Assembly (NCBI GenBank): GCA_026182355.1
Contig: JAPFBL010000068.1
Span: forward strand, 2,497,001-2,561,000
Origin: Hermatobates lingyangjiaoensis
Lineage: Eukaryota > Arthropoda > Insecta > Hemiptera > Hermatobatidae
DNA: 64,000 nucleotides
Direction of reading: 5' to 3'
Part shown: positions 1-11,874 of the stretch, piece by piece
How the letters are laid out: every line of letters starts with the position of its first letter
How positions within the stretch are numbered: the stretch's first letter is position 1
Notes under the pieces: model-generated
The model's input: only the letters and a program-made list of their open reading frames with translations
What the model was told of the DNA's origin: nothing
Database searches by the model: none
Position numbers and translations under genes: made by a program

Positions 1-780
1 GTCAGACAGATCAATTGAGTTTCATACGCATCCATTTTATGGTGAATTATGTTTCAACATATCATATGTTGAAACAGTGATATGTTAATATCCATTCGAG
101 TTAATAAAATTATGTTTATGTAATTAGTATTGTTGTTTTGATTATAAAATCTCATGGCATTCAATTAATATGAGATGGTTATGAATTTAAGTGTATGTAG
201 AAGAAATCAAAACGAGTATTCAATGTGTGGTATAAAGCGTGATGAAACAGCGAGGGGCAGTGTTCTGACACGCAAGTCTGTCTGAAACGACCAGTTCACA
301 CTAGGGACGTTTTAGATCTCTATCACGGCTTAAAACAGCCAACTAGATGACTATTGATTTTCATTTTAACATGACCACAATGGAACTGGTCAGTGTCCAA
401 TTCAATGAAGCAGAATAAATCATTGAGATAACGTCGCACCGCAAACCAGTATACTACTTTAATGCGTTGTAACCAATAAAAAAAAGTATGCATTTTTTTT
501 ATTTTGTTTATTTGTTTGCTCAAACTCCTCTTAGGGTTTTAGAGATATACAAAAACCACTTAAACGAAGTTTGTGGAAATGGGTTTAGCATTTTTAGCAC
601 TATTCTGAACACAGTACCCTTTATGTACTCGATAGTAATATCGGAAATTGAAGATATTTTTAATTATATACTAACGATCTGTACATGAACGACTTTTTGA
701 GTCAACAATTTGTTTTGTCTAAATGTATAAAAGTTATAAGAAATAAAGTATAAGAAACAGTATAATAAGAAACAGATGTA
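1..780. other. AT-rich intergenic stretch, no feature seen
   Basis: Only short unrelated open frames are present, with no recognisable protein or repeat family. The composition is plain A+T-rich. Confidence 0.5.
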
Positions 781-932
781 CCCTATACCCATGTCCATTC
801 CATTTCCAGTCAGTCTTATTCAGAGGCACTCATCCTTAGGTTCGTACTTTCTGCCTTATTTTATTTTATATTAATTTTTGTACTTATTTACTTTGTACTA
901 TAGATAACTCTCTGGTTCATTGTATTTTTTAG

Positions 933-986
933 TTAATGCCTGAAGAAGAACACTACGTGTTCGAAACGCGTTGTTTATATCATTAA
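933..986 (+). other. Hammerhead-like motif of a Penelope-like element end
   Basis: CTGAAGA (940-946) is followed by one unpaired A, a perfect 6-bp stem GAACAC/GTGTTC (948-953 with 957-962) with loop TAC, then GAAAC (963-967). TTAATG (933-938) is complementary to CATTAA (981-986), giving a candidate stem I, and AAAC/GTTT could form a short stem III. This order matches a type I hammerhead ribozyme, which Penelope-like elements are known to carry. The extra base after CTGAAGA, and the bases between stem III and stem I, depart from the canonical core, so activity is unproven. The sequence GAAACGCGTTG is, from memory, typical of Penelope-like termini. Confidence 0.5.
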
Positions 987-1010
987 AAGTTTTATATGTG
1001 GAGACCATTT

Positions 1011-1596
1011 CATTAGATTTTTACCCTACAATGAGTAAATACCACATAATAACTGATTGCACTACATTAGAATACAAAAAAGTGTATAGTGAAATATCAG
1101 TATAAAATATTTAATATGCAAATGAACCAAGAGAAATTTAAAAACAGGTAGCCATTCACAAATTTTTATTTCCGGCAAATTATTATCATACATCTTTCTC
1201 TGTGATGTTATATCATAGAGATCTTTAAAAACCGTGTGAAAATGGCGTTTGCAACTCGTATACTTTTTGATATTCACTTGACAGTGAAGCAAGTATTTTA
1301 ACAACCATTTTTTCCTAATATTATATTCGTTACGCTTCACTGTTTGCTGTAATTAAAAACTGTAAAGTAATTAATAGTAATAATTCAATTTTTTTTTCTT
1401 TAATTCATATGCATATCATAATTTTGTACCGAACTTTTTATGCATTAATATGAATTTTTATTTAATGGTTCAATTCTGGGAAACTTCAAAATTTGAAATT
1501 TAGAGCCGATACAATACAATATAATACAAAAATGACGACCATTAATACCAGTATTTTAAAAAAAAAGTGTACATCAGTTATTACTGTGTTCTGTTC
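1011..1596. other. No feature seen
   Basis: A+T-rich DNA with poly-T and poly-A runs. I recognise neither a coding signal nor a repeat family. Confidence 0.45.
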
Positions 1597-2160
1597 ACCT
1601 ACACCAGAGGTGGGGAATTATTTTGGCTGGAAGGCCGCATGTTTCATGTTTCCATAAATAAACATGAAATTTTAGATTTGAAAAATCATATTTTAATAAA
1701 TAAAATTTAAAAAAATAACTCAAAATCAAGTTCCTATGGCTTTATTCTGAAAAGTATAAATAAAATGTTTTTATTTAATGAAAAAAATGCGCCCTATCAC
1801 AATTACTAACTATTCTTTTTAAGTCTGAAGTGAGGTTGCTTATTGAGATCCTTATTACTGTGAGCAAATTTTGGCCTGTTATGGAACATCTGTTTTTATT
1901 CTTGTTTATTTTCACACAAGAAAAGCTTTGTTCACAGTTGTATGTGGAGCAAAAAATTCAGAACATTTCTGCAGAAAAACGTTTTATGAATGGAAATTCG
2001 TCCCAAGGATAAGAAGTTATAAATTCAATCAGCGTCTCGGCATTATACTTTTGTCACCTGCCATCTTGTGCATGGTGGGTGTCGCATGAACAGTTATGTT
2101 GTCAAAACAGGTCGCGGGCCGCACAAAAGGGGGCGCAGGTTACCCAGGCTTGACCTTCAC
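1597..2160. mobile_element. Non-autonomous hAT-type DNA transposon
   Basis: The element spans about 1605-2152. It begins CAGAGGTGGGGAA and its right end, read in reverse, is CAAGCCTGGGTAA, a degenerate inverted terminus (9 of 13 match). The flanks ACCTACAC (1597-1604) and ACCTTCAC (2153-2160) agree at 7 of 8 positions, as expected for the 8-bp target duplication of hAT elements. GGCCGC at 1633 and GCGGGCCGC near 2114 are typical of hAT subterminal sequence. There is no transposase; the short frames inside are shadows. A segment at 1816-1907 recurs at 2698-2790. The ends are diverged, so this is an old copy. Confidence 0.55.
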
Positions 2161-2257
2161 GAAGCCTGTCAAATACACGAGTTATTTATAAACTGGTAAC
2201 TTTGCGTTTCACCCTGTCCCTGATGAAATCCACGTCGCTGACTACTCTGAAGAGTGT

Positions 2258-2482
2258 GTGAACTGCCACCATGTGTATGCCCTCGCTAACTTCTTTCGAG
2301 AATATGAGTTCCCATCCTGCTTTCCAGAGATATGGGTCCCCATGGATCTGATATTTACAAATGCATTTAATATATATCTTATACCAGGATACCTTACTTG
2401 TTCCCTGTGTAATGGAACAAGGCTAATAGAGAAAAGGTTAATACCAAATCTGATTCAAGTAGATGGTTATTACATGCAATAA
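2258..2482 (+). pseudogene. Open frame with a Helitron helicase-like motif, doubtful
   Basis: A 74-codon open frame (first codon GTG) in a stretch less A+T-rich than its surroundings. Its only recognisable piece is LCNGTRLI near residue 51, identical to a motif in the C-terminal part of Helitron/PIF1-type helicases. Upstream residues do not clearly match that family, so this may be a heavily decayed Helitron fragment or a coincidence. A better supported Helitron remnant lies at 42.2-42.5 kb. Confidence 0.25.
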
Positions 2483-2697
2483 TGAATCCATCATAATTTG
2501 GTATCTTCTGTGCCATATTCTTAAAAAAACTAGTTCTTTGAAAAATATGTTTTACAGGTATATAGGTTTTTCTAAATCCTAGAATTACAGGCTCAACTAT
2601 TATATCTGATTTACCACGGGGAATCGAAAGGTAAGAAAAGCCAGTGTGCTACAAAGACAGAAGCAAATCTGCCTCCAATGCAGTATAAGATTGGGAT

Positions 2698-2792
2698 TTA
2701 TCTTAAGTCTGAAGTGAGGTTGCTCATTCAGATCCTTATTATTGCGAGCAAATGTTGTTCTGTTATAGAACATCTGTTTTTATTCTCGAACG
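2698..2792 (+). repeat. Partial second copy of the 1.8-kb hAT internal segment
   Basis: About 90 bases closely match 1816-1907 inside the hAT element to the left, including the stretch TTAAGTCTGAAGTGAGGTTG. It is either a fragment of a second family member or a local duplication. Similarity stops at the hairpin that starts at 2795. Confidence 0.7.
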
Positions 2793-2794
2793 TC

Positions 2795-2844
2795 AATGAC
2801 GCTCTAAATCCCAATCTGCTAGGATTGGGGTTTAGAGCGTCATT
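2795..2844. repeat. 22-bp near-perfect hairpin
   Basis: The arms 2795-2816 and 2823-2844 are complementary at 21 of 22 positions around the loop TGCTAG. It lies at the edge of the hAT-like duplicate. It may be a foldback by-product of transposon decay or a structured terminus; no T-run follows and no function is evident. Confidence 0.85.
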
Positions 2845-2899
2845 GTCACTATTTCGCTGGAGCTGCCAAACTTTCACAGCTGACAAGTGTTACACATCA

Positions 2900-3925
2900 A
2901 ACTGATTTAGGTGTAGATGTAATGTCCTGACAAACTATCCCTGTTTTATTTGCAAAGTTAAAATCAAGTGTCTGGCTGTCCGTTTGCACTACAAAACTGG
3001 CAGGACAGGAACAAATTTGAATGAGGAGGGGGTCTCATTTCCTTGCAAATTTTCCTTATCAAGTTTTGATGTGCAAAAATCACATGAAGTTTGTTAATAT
3101 ATAATAAATAAAACTGTTGAAACATAAATAGTTGCGTTTTGACTATTAAAGTGACCGTACACCCGTCTGTTGAATTAAAGTAGTGCGCTAATTCCATCTT
3201 GAAGATTTCAAAGTGGGTGACTTAAAATTGTAATATTTTTTCTGTGATGGCAACTAAGGTCTTAAAATTTCGAACCTCTGTAAAAATGTAAAACTGGCGT
3301 TTGCCATTTGTTGACATTTTCTCATCTACCCGTCAAGAATACTTATCTTTTTATCAAAGAAGTTTTGTATAAGTTTATCTTTTATTTAATATCTCATCAT
3401 ATCTCAGAATATCTGTAGTTTGCACTTTGTGTCATTTGAAAAAGTAAGAACTGTAAGTTAAATAATATTTATTATTCTGATAAACACACTCATAGTGTTG
3501 TTTTGATGCAGACAAGTTTGGCTCCTTTGTTATTTGGTACCTATTTGATTTATGGACAAGTCACATTATCGAATTAATACCAACTATTCAAAATCCTACG
3601 TTTTTTGATCTATATGTATAACCATAATCTAATACATATTCTTTATCTAGTATGAATAGTATGAGTTATATTCGTTTTTATTTGATAGTTTAGTACTAAT
3701 AAATTTTGATTCACTTGAAATTTAGCTCCAGCACTGCAATACGAAATTAAGAAACATGATACCAGAATTTTAAACAAACCTGTTACTATTATTACTAATT
3801 ATTACCTGTTACAAATAATTATTATTATTATTATTTTAAACCCAGTAAAACCCGGATTACATTTTTTGATGTAAACTGTTCTTTTTCTACCTTGAATTAA
3901 GCCCACGCAACGAAAAATTGTTTTT
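2900..3925. other. No feature seen
   Basis: A+T-rich sequence with a short (ATT)n at about 3820-3835. No coding or repeat family recognised. Confidence 0.45.
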
Positions 3926-3930
3926 TTACT

Positions 3931-4269
3931 TTATTATCTTTTTTTTGTTGTTTAAACGAATCCCCTAGCGGGTGATAACGTTATCTGTTTACCGGCTTTT
4001 TGTTTGATTGGTGATTCTACAGATTCTACATTGGGAGTCCTACATTTTGCCTAACTCAAGTGCATTTCGAGTAGGGATCTTTAACGAGCACATGACAGCG
4101 TACAGGCTCAGCACCGACGGCTGAACGTCCTCTCAGAGGGACGAGGTACTCAGATTTATTCACCTCCAATGTGAATAAATCGAGGGGAAGGTGGGGATTG
4201 AACCCCGGACTACCAGCCCAGAGGTAAGTACGTAAGCCATTGAGCTAACCTGGCCCCCTTATTATCTTT
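3931..4269 (-). mobile_element. tRNA-derived SINE, full length, with 11-bp target duplication
   Basis: The SINE occupies 3942-4258 on the minus strand. Its tRNA-like head is at the right: the complement of TGAGCTAACC... holds an A-box and the complement of GGATTGAACCCC holds a B-box (RNA polymerase III internal promoter). The body matches the copy at 29.39 kb throughout, and the T-rich end at 3942 is the 3' tail in reverse. TTATTATCTTT occurs on both sides (3931-3941 and 4259-4269), an exact 11-bp target duplication showing insertion by target-primed reverse transcription. The enzyme would come from a partner LINE that cannot be named here. Confidence 0.88.
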
Positions 4270-4452
4270 AAACCTGGAAAAATAACGGAATGAATCAAGG
4301 ACCTTACTTTGTAGATTTGTAGTAATATTTTAGGAGATCCTCTTACATGATTTTGACTTATCTTTGCTATATCTTAATTTGAGCACAAAACGCTAATATA
4401 ATTGGTATTAGCTTATATACATTTTTTATATTAAGTTTGGATCATATGAAGA

Positions 4453-4505
4453 CCCCCCCCCCCCTGAAGATCCAACTGAAGATCTACCACCTCCCCCCCC
4501 CCCCC
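4453..4505. repeat. Two poly-C tracts
   Basis: C runs at 4453-4464 (12) and 4492-4505 (14) flank a short purine-rich spacer. Such runs are striking in A+T-rich DNA. A similar tract lies at about 6410-6423. Confidence 0.9.
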
Positions 4506-4639
4506 GGGGTGCCCCAACTATGTATACATGTATAATTAATTTTCTTACTTGACCTGAGTTAATGCACCTTTGAGAGTTCTAATTCTAATTGCCTGTAATA
4601 ATTATACTCTGATGCCAGTTAATGAAAGTTTAATATTTA

Positions 4640-4901
4640 ATAGACCCGGTTTAGCCCATTGACTCAGTATCGAATACCAAAATGGACCATGATACGAGGA
4701 TACAGTGATATCTGGAGGGCCTCCAATGATATACAAGGACTTGACTTCACTCATAGGCAAGTAAAACATTCAATCATTTCTGTGCATCCGGTAACTGGTG
4801 TCCACACTCAAACCGTAGAATCATATTGTACAATCCTTTTCTCTAGGAATGCTTTTGAAAATCTGGGTACTCACATTGTTTTGCAATATGTACTGCAATA
4901 A
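4640..4901 (+). pseudogene. Merlin (IS1595-type) transposase fragment
   Basis: The translation contains GYSDIWRAS, then VKHSI, and about ten residues later GVHTQTVES. This is the order in the ISXO2-like DDE domain of IS1595/Merlin transposases: the second catalytic Asp sits in the SD-W-A motif and the final catalytic Glu in HTQ-IES. Homology is lost after ES, so the frame probably shifted, and no N-terminal part or first catalytic Asp is visible. There is no ATG near the homology. It is a dead remnant of a cut-and-paste transposon. The assignment rests on motif recall, without a database search. Confidence 0.7.
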
Positions 4902-5537
4902 TAAATAATTTCCTAATTTTATATACATCCTCTTTTTTTTGATGAATTAAATAATTTTATTATTTTCTTAAACGAAAAAGGAATATGTAGGATTATCTTA
5001 ATCTTCTATTCATATGATCTTAAGTTTTTATATTAATTTGTATTATATTAATGAAATATTATCCTTCTTCTTATATCAGAGAAATAATTTAAAACACAAG
5101 GTTACACCTGTATTTCCTAAATAATAAGTAAATTATAATGATTAAGTAAATTCAATGACAATAATGTAAAATAATTATAATTATTAGACAAATAAGGTAA
5201 GTAAAAAAGTAATGAATCTTATTTTCTAATATTCTTCATATAAAAAGAGCAGCTCGAGTAGTTCTACGGTAGTATCCCAGATTTTTGTTAATATTTAAAA
5301 ATGTTTTTTTTCTTTTAGTGACTAAGTCTATGCGACACTGATGTGTATCTCTTCATTCACAAAGTTTAACATCTGGATAATTGATTTTAAAATAAACACA
5401 ATCTGGAGTGGCTGATACTCAGCTTGACTATTAGTTAACGTAATATCAAAGTGACTGACGCTCAATTTAATTCGCTAATTTATTTTAATTTAGCTATCTT
5501 CATTTTGTCGATTATAATGAAAATATAAACATTGTTA
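4902..5537. other. No feature seen
   Basis: Very A+T-rich DNA without coding signal or recognised repeat. Confidence 0.45.
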
Positions 5538-5852
5538 TTACATTTGAATAGGATCAGACGAGTAAGGTTCTCTTAGTTGCTCATTCTTTGCATCAATGGG
5601 AACACTACTTGACCCATACGTGCAGGTGCCCATACTACCAAATACATAGCCAATTATATTACAGAATATCCAGTTTGCATCCAGCCTATGGTGAACCACG
5701 AAAATATTCACAAGTGGTATAGTGTGTGCCATATACCACAAGTGTGTTATACAGTGTTCTAGATGAATGATATTATTTATCAAATTACTAAACAAAATCA
5801 TTAGAAATAAGAAGTATAATCTGATGTTATCAGTCAGCACAGTATAGTACAC
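5538..5852 (-). CDS. Candidate terminal exon of an unrecognised membrane protein
   Basis: A 104-codon frame starting at a GTG; the reading frame continues open about 13 codons further upstream to a stop. Base use is more balanced than in neighbouring DNA. The predicted protein has a hydrophobic segment at about residues 10-30 (RLYFLFLMILFSNLI), a second at about 41-53 (LWYMAHTIPLVNIFVV), then a polar tail of about 40 residues rich in Ser, Asp, Glu and Pro. That layout suggests the last membrane helices and cytoplasmic tail of a multipass protein such as a seven-helix receptor, but I see no diagnostic motif (no NPxxY). AG dinucleotides upstream could be splice acceptors, though without a strong pyrimidine tract. 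It could equally be a chance frame. Confidence 0.3.
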   Translation of the reverse strand: MYYTVLTDNIRLYFLFLMILFSNLINNIIHLEHCITHLWYMAHTIPLVNIFVVHHRLDANWIFCNIIGYVFGSMGTCTYGSSSVPIDAKNEQLREPYSSDPIQM

Positions 5853-5879
5853 GTAGTTGATTATACTTTTACTATGTTT

Positions 5880-8330
5880 TGGTTACGCTTTCAGAGAGTT
5901 TAAAAAAAATTAATACGTATTTAAATATTAATGTAAATAAAAAAAACATTATTTTTCCGAATGCTATTAGATTAGTTCATCATTAAATTTTATTATATAA
6001 TTAATTATCCTAAAATCCATTAATTGCTTTCTAAATTATATTACGAGTTATGTAATTAGTTCACTCCATTTTTCGAATATAAATTAATTCAATTGACCAT
6101 AGGTTATTATTCTTACTTTCTGGTGTATGGCAGGCTACAATGACTTGAGCAAATTTTCGAGTTTAACCATTTGTTGGTTGAAAAGTTGACGATCTCTAAG
6201 ATATTGATTAGTTTTTTTGCAGCAGAATACACAAGAAGATTCTGAATACTTTAAAGTGTTAGGAATCTTCTTATGTACTCTACACAAGTATCTTGTGTAT
6301 TGTATATAGTAATGATTTTATTACGGTTGTTTGCAAACACCTTACCTTTATGGCTGCACCTAAGATTTTAGATGTGAGTTTCTCGACAGTTCGTCTATCT
6401 TCGATACGCCCCCCCCCCCCCCCTCTGTCCGTTCAAACAGACCTGTTAACTAAATGGTCCGTCGGGAAACTGACGGTTCAAACAGATCCCCTTTGGGATC
6501 AAGCAGTTCGTGGAAGGGAAAAACGTGTGACGTCATCAAATACAGAAAACTCACCTAAAAGTCATATCCAGGGCCTCTAAATACATCTATTATCGTTTTG
6601 TAAAAAAATTACTGAACAACAAAATTCTTCTCATTTCCTCATTCACCACAATAGTAGAGTTCATGTGTGTCATGGTGATTCAATGGTAATTGCAACTGTT
6701 TCGATTTTTGTCTGACGCTGTGTTGAGGTAGTCTCTGGAAGTTGACGTTTCTTGACACCCTCTGCGGCTGACTCATGACGAGTATGTTCCTGCTGTAATA
6801 TCAAGAAACATTGTTCGAGTGTTTGTTTCATTTGCACGCGTTTGCCTTTCATCATTACGTTATAACCTAATATTTTCATACACTATCTGTATAAAATATA
6901 GGGAAATAGAAGTATCAAAATATCGAGATCCAAATTTTAACATAACTTGAGGTCCACTGAGTATAATAAAATAAGCTTTGCAGATTGGTCTGTGTGTGTA
7001 TGTGTGTGAGCAGGATATCTCAAGACTGGAAAGGCTATCACTAAATTTCATATTTACGTTTCTACTCGGCAGCATATTTACGTTTAAGATAGCAAACTCG
7101 GCATAAAAATGACAGCAGTTTTTGAAGCATAATTCATACGGAAAAAATCTTTTAATTTTTGTTTTACTAAAAATCTGTCCAAACTATTTGATTCAAATGG
7201 CTGTGATTCTTTCCTTTTTAATTTTTTAACGATTTATTATTTACTTTGTAATAAATTTATATGATACCTGACATCTAAAATTTTGTCAAATAAAATTTAT
7301 AAATAAACCAAAATTATTTATATATTTCTATAGGTTGTTATAAATTAATGATGCCACATGGATGGCTAAAAGATATTACCAATCATATTAGTTCTTTGGG
7401 AACTAATGTTAGACTTCTTCATGTTATCTTGTGGATTACCTCAAATTAAACATGCTAGTTCCAAAAGGAATTAACAAGTTAATAGTAAATTACTTTGGTA
7501 GCTTTGAGCAGTCAACTAAACAGCAGGGGTTCTTACTGGTATCGTGTTAAAACTATTTGATACTTAAGGAGAAAATATTGAATTGCTACATGCCCAGAAT
7601 ATTTAAGAAACTAGGATAGAATGAACTAATTCTCACTCTTAATATGTTCTGATAAACTTTTAACCTACAATCAATCTGATTTTCCTAAAACATTTTCATT
7701 GCTAACTTCAATTGACACGAGACATTTTGTAAAAATTCATAAAACCATTTGCGAATCCATAGCAAACAATCAAAGAAACAGAAAATGTCCGGGGTTACAT
7801 TGCAACAGTTTAGGTTCTTTAGCTAAAGTCGAACTACATAGGCTACAGTTATGTTGTATAGTCATTAGTTCATTAAGCTGGGCATTTTACCAGGCAAGTT
7901 TGTACTTATCAGTCTAAAGCGTGCCTTTGTCTCGGTCAAGTAAAAGGGCTCGCCGTCAAGCCAACGTAATGGCTCGTTTGAGTTGTTAGTGGAGACCGGT
8001 TCTCTTCTCTCTTGAATTAATGTCATCATAGCGATTAGTAACAGATTTCTATTTATGATCAACACCTTGAGATTACATTTCTACGACAAAATATTGAAGC
8101 ATTACTACCTTAAATACAAATCAAACATCTGATACATTATTATTACTCGTAACTGGTAAATAACATATTATATACATTAACTGGCCTGATGACATTGGAA
8201 TCCAGAGACCCCTCTTGAAGTGGTGGTTTCTGTTTGTAATTCATGGTGAATCAATAACAGTTGATTCAGCAGTGATAAATGAAGGTAAGAAAGTGTACTG
8301 TCCCCAATTGAAGTCGGCTATCAGATCTCT
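5880..8330. other. Mostly featureless; poly-C tract near 6410
   Basis: A C run of about 15 bases (6409-6423) sits in a somewhat GC-richer patch (6360-6550) that also holds a palindromic TGACGTCA at 6528-6535. The patch 7900-8010 is also less A+T-rich. I recognise no gene or repeat family. Confidence 0.4.
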
Positions 8331-8339
8331 CGAGTTCTG

Positions 8340-8870
8340 GAATATATGGTTGTTTCGAGAGGTTGTTGTATAAGTTTATGGGCAAATAAAGAAGGAAGAA
8401 GTGGCAGTAATTGTTTACCGCCAGAGCTGCCCTGGGACTGAGACGGCTCAATAAGTCTAGCAGGTGGCGGAGCTGATCCCAAGACCATCGGTCATAAGTC
8501 AAGGAGTAGGGCTACAAAGGCCAAACGGCCTTGCGCCCCTTCTCTGTTGGTGCAACTGGCAACGTCGTCAGGGAAACGTCGGGTTCTTCAAACAAAACAC
8601 CCACGAAACCAAAACAAACTATGGGCGCTTGATCCAGTGCCGGCTCGCTATTGCCCACTTGTACAGTCTTGCCTTCAGGATGCGGTGCGGCTGGCTCATG
8701 TTGCCTCACACCTGTAAGTCCTTTCTTTCTCTCGCCCCATCGCCTCTTCAGACCTCCCCACTCTCCCTATTACTCAGACCTTAATCTGTGCCACGCGACC
8801 ATCCACATACCAAACAACCCCCATCTACCAAAGTGTCTTTCCATTAGAGTTCCTCGAAAAAACGTTTTCT
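8340..8870. other. GC-richer islet with G-to-C skew switch
   Basis: The left part (about 8340-8520) is G-rich and C-poor; the right part (about 8700-8860) is C-rich and G-poor, with a CpG-containing middle. By hand, 8701-8820 holds about 52 C and 11 G. Open frames across it encode nothing recognisable. A CCTGTAAGTCC sequence near 8710 looks like a splice donor but has no supporting exon. One of about nine islets with the same skew pattern. Confidence 0.6.
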
Positions 8871-8899
8871 CCATAAACCAAATAATTATAATTCGTTGT

Positions 8900-10680
8900 C
8901 CAATATAATAGCTTTTTTACATCTTGAATAAAATATTTAAACATTATTTAAAGACAGATTAAATAATTAGGTGGTTTTGTGCATAAGGCAGAAAATTTGA
9001 AACAAAATTGACACTGCTGAATAATAGAAAATTTTTAATAAAGACTAAAAGTTTTGTAAAAAAAAATAATGATTTCTTTAATGTGTTATTTATAAAAATA
9101 TTAGTAATTCTGTTTCTTGATAATAATTTTTATTTTTTGAAACATTTATTTCTAACATCAATGCCATGGCTCCTTATGAATTCGAACACAACACCCCCAC
9201 CACCACTTGACTTGAAGACTTCGAGTTGAATTACAGCTGACTCTACCAAACACCATACATGTATTTTATTTTTTTTTAAGTTTCCACATAGTAGAGATAA
9301 TAGTATGGCTTAGACTCTTATGACGTCACCATTAAGATTTACTACTTATTTTCAATATATTAAAATTTCTTAAATTTTTTTTTCTTAAAATTTCATTAGG
9401 GGGTGTTTAACACGTAATGTAATAATTCCCAGTTTCTTTGTTCAAATTATTTTACTTTTATCCATGAAGATAGTTCTATAATTTTAATTGGTATATGAGA
9501 TTAACAAGTTTGATTGGCACTTCAAAACTGACCTAAACCTGATTTTATTTTGCCCTATATAAATATAATGTAATAATGTACTAAGAACAAAATAATGTGA
9601 TCCAACCCAACAATTAGTTTTAAAATAGGGTGAAAGATGAAGAGAAACTCCATAATAGGTCATCATTGAAAAAATGAAACATTACCTTCTTCTACTTCAT
9701 CTTTGGATATTCTATTAAAAGACATTCCTTGCCAAAAGACCTTATTTCCATATTTTTAAATTTACGTTATGAAATAACCTTTATTTAATAAAAATTTCAG
9801 TGTTTAATTTGAGGAATATCATTTTCATTATAGATCAATATTATTTTTACTTTACTTATGAGTAAAATACCAAAACGATTGATTGAATAGTTTTGATTCA
9901 TGAAACATGGTGTGTGTGTGTGTGTCTGTGTGTGTGTGTGTGTCTGTGATGTGTGTGTCGTTGATAAAAAGAGTGCATATGTGAATACATTGTGAGTAGG
10001 TAGTTAAACATATAAAATTTTGTGAAACTACGACAGGAACAGCGTTTTACGGGTTATAGTGAAATTTTCAGGATAACTGGATGGGTTTTAAATCACGAAA
10101 CATAGTAAACTCACATTACACTGTTTATATATGAAAATAAAAACCATTCATATTCTCCACTCTTGCAGTAAACATAACGTTGTAATTTGGCCATTAATAT
10201 ACTCAAAATATTAGTTTAATATTATAACATAATCCAAAGGATTTGAGATCGTAGGAAGGGCAGCATAACACTACAAAGGACATCTATTACCTTTCAACTG
10301 TGTTTATTCACTTCTATTGTGTACTTTTATGATATTACATTTAAAACAGCTTGAACATTTATGAGGAGATTAAACTTTAACGTAAATAGTAAATTTGATA
10401 TTAAATCAAAAGAGAGACTGCAGAATTCATAAAATATTTTTTTCTCTCACAGGAAATGAAATTATATTTACGTTTCAAACAGCTTTTTGTTCATATATGA
10501 ACAAAAAATATTCAAGAAATATAAGTGAATCATACTTATGTTCTCTTTATTGTAAGTTGTGATACCACAAGTTCAAGGTCAACACTATAAGGCCTAGGAA
10601 AATAGTCACTGTTATCAAAATGATATATATACTTTTAACGAATAGAAAATTATCCGAATATTTACTAATAGTTCAATATT
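8900..10680. other. No gene seen; (TG)n tract near 9910
   Basis: A TG-rich microsatellite, interrupted by TCTG, covers about 9909-9958. TGACGTCA occurs at 9321-9328. The rest is A+T-rich without recognisable content. Confidence 0.5.
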
Positions 10681-10689
10681 ATTGAAGAT

Positions 10690-11560
10690 AAACAATTAAG
10701 AAAAGGCTAATACATAGAGTATCGAATTTTGTTTCGACCTTCATCAGGGGAATAAGAAGTAGACGAAGAATACAGTTCAGAGGTGGTTGGAGACCAAGAG
10801 TGCAAATACACACACACCCGATTGAATGGTTAACTTTCTCAGAAAAGGAAGAAATAATTCACGACACCCGAAGTTTCTGTAAATGGATGTAAACCATGAA
10901 GCTGAAGAATGAGAAAGTTAAAGAAAACATTACCTTATGTAATATTTTGGCAAGGGATGTTTTGGGGAAACAAAGGGGTACAATAATAAAGAGTAAAAAA
11001 ACTATCCGCTAGCTTCTACCCTCTTAGAAGAGCCTGTTGCTCTCGTCACGTAAGAATCAAGCTTGAAGAGCCCGTTGCTAATGTTTATAATATTAGGTCT
11101 ATTAAATTTAATCAGAGAGATTTCGATAATATTTCTTGACAACATCGATTTTTCATAGGTAATAAATTTAGCTCTTGTCCAATCAATATTATGATTTTCA
11201 TTGTTTATATGCAGGAATTAGGCACTACTTTTTTCCTGTCTACTTTTGCTATATTGGTGTTGTTTTACACGTATCTTTAATGATTTACCAGTTTGACCAA
11301 TATAAATTGTATGGCAATTTTTGCATGGAATTTTATAAAAACCACCGGACTCCAACTCCCTGGAGTGTTTTTTATTAACATATTGCCCACGTTATTACGA
11401 TTAGAAAACACTATATTAAAATCAAGTTGTTTGGCTAGTCTAGGAAGAGGATCTAATGAGTCATGATACGGTAAAGTTATAGAATTTTACAATGAACGGG
11501 GCTCTGTTGAAGTATTAGAGAAAGTTTTTTTAGCACCCTTCAAAGCTAAATCGATATATA
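10690..11560 (-). pseudogene. Penelope-like element, GIY-YIG nuclease part and 3' end
   Basis: Read on the minus strand from about 11555 to 10985, the translation gives a linker with ITLPYHDSLDPLPRLAKQ and [12 protein letters not shown], then (after a frameshift near 11360) [19 protein letters not shown], the Cys-rich lead and GIY-YIG core of Penelope endonucleases, and further on RNIIEISLIKF, which holds the expected catalytic Glu. One in-frame stop follows SSA and another interrupts the linker. Downstream, 10985-10760 is 3' untranslated sequence shared in part with the 40.8-kb copy, ending at a CTGATGAAGGTCGAAAC motif (about 10756-10736). The enzyme would nick DNA to prime reverse transcription; this copy is inactive and lacks the reverse transcriptase. 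Confidence 0.88.
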
Positions 11561-11605
11561 TATTCACTTGAAAAACAAAAAGATTATCCAAACTGAACAC
11601 AATAA

Positions 11606-11833
11606 CAGTTCAAAATTGAAAATAGGTAGCACAGAAAGTAAGGAAACACACTTACAGACTCAAATTTTCCGGCAATCTGTCTTCATTGTAACCGAAGGTC
11701 GGTTACTAGCCGTTGCGCCTACAACGTGCTTCGTCTCCCTTTCTCTTTTCTCCTGAAGACAGATTGCCCGAAAATTTGATTTTGTAAGTGTGTTTCTTTA
11801 CTTTCTGTGCTACCTATATTCAATTTTGAACTG
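11606..11833. repeat. Fold-back pair of Penelope ends (IR-A)
   Basis: The arm 11606-11685 is the inverted copy of 11754-11833; both run from CAGTTCAAAATTGAA to the CTGAAGACAGATTGCCCGAAAA type motif. The spacer of about 68 bases carries a segment (GCCGTTGCGCCTACAACGTG) also found at 35.83 kb. A (TA)n tract follows directly at 11832. Arms and order closely match the pair at 58.2-58.37 kb. Confidence 0.9.
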
Positions 11834-11874
11834 ATATATATATATATATATACGAATGTGGAATATTGTCCGAA

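Noticed and set aside
8464..8908. Open frames of 65-106 codons in the 8.5-kb islet
   Set aside because: GC-rich DNA has fewer stops by chance; several frames are open at once and none is recognised.
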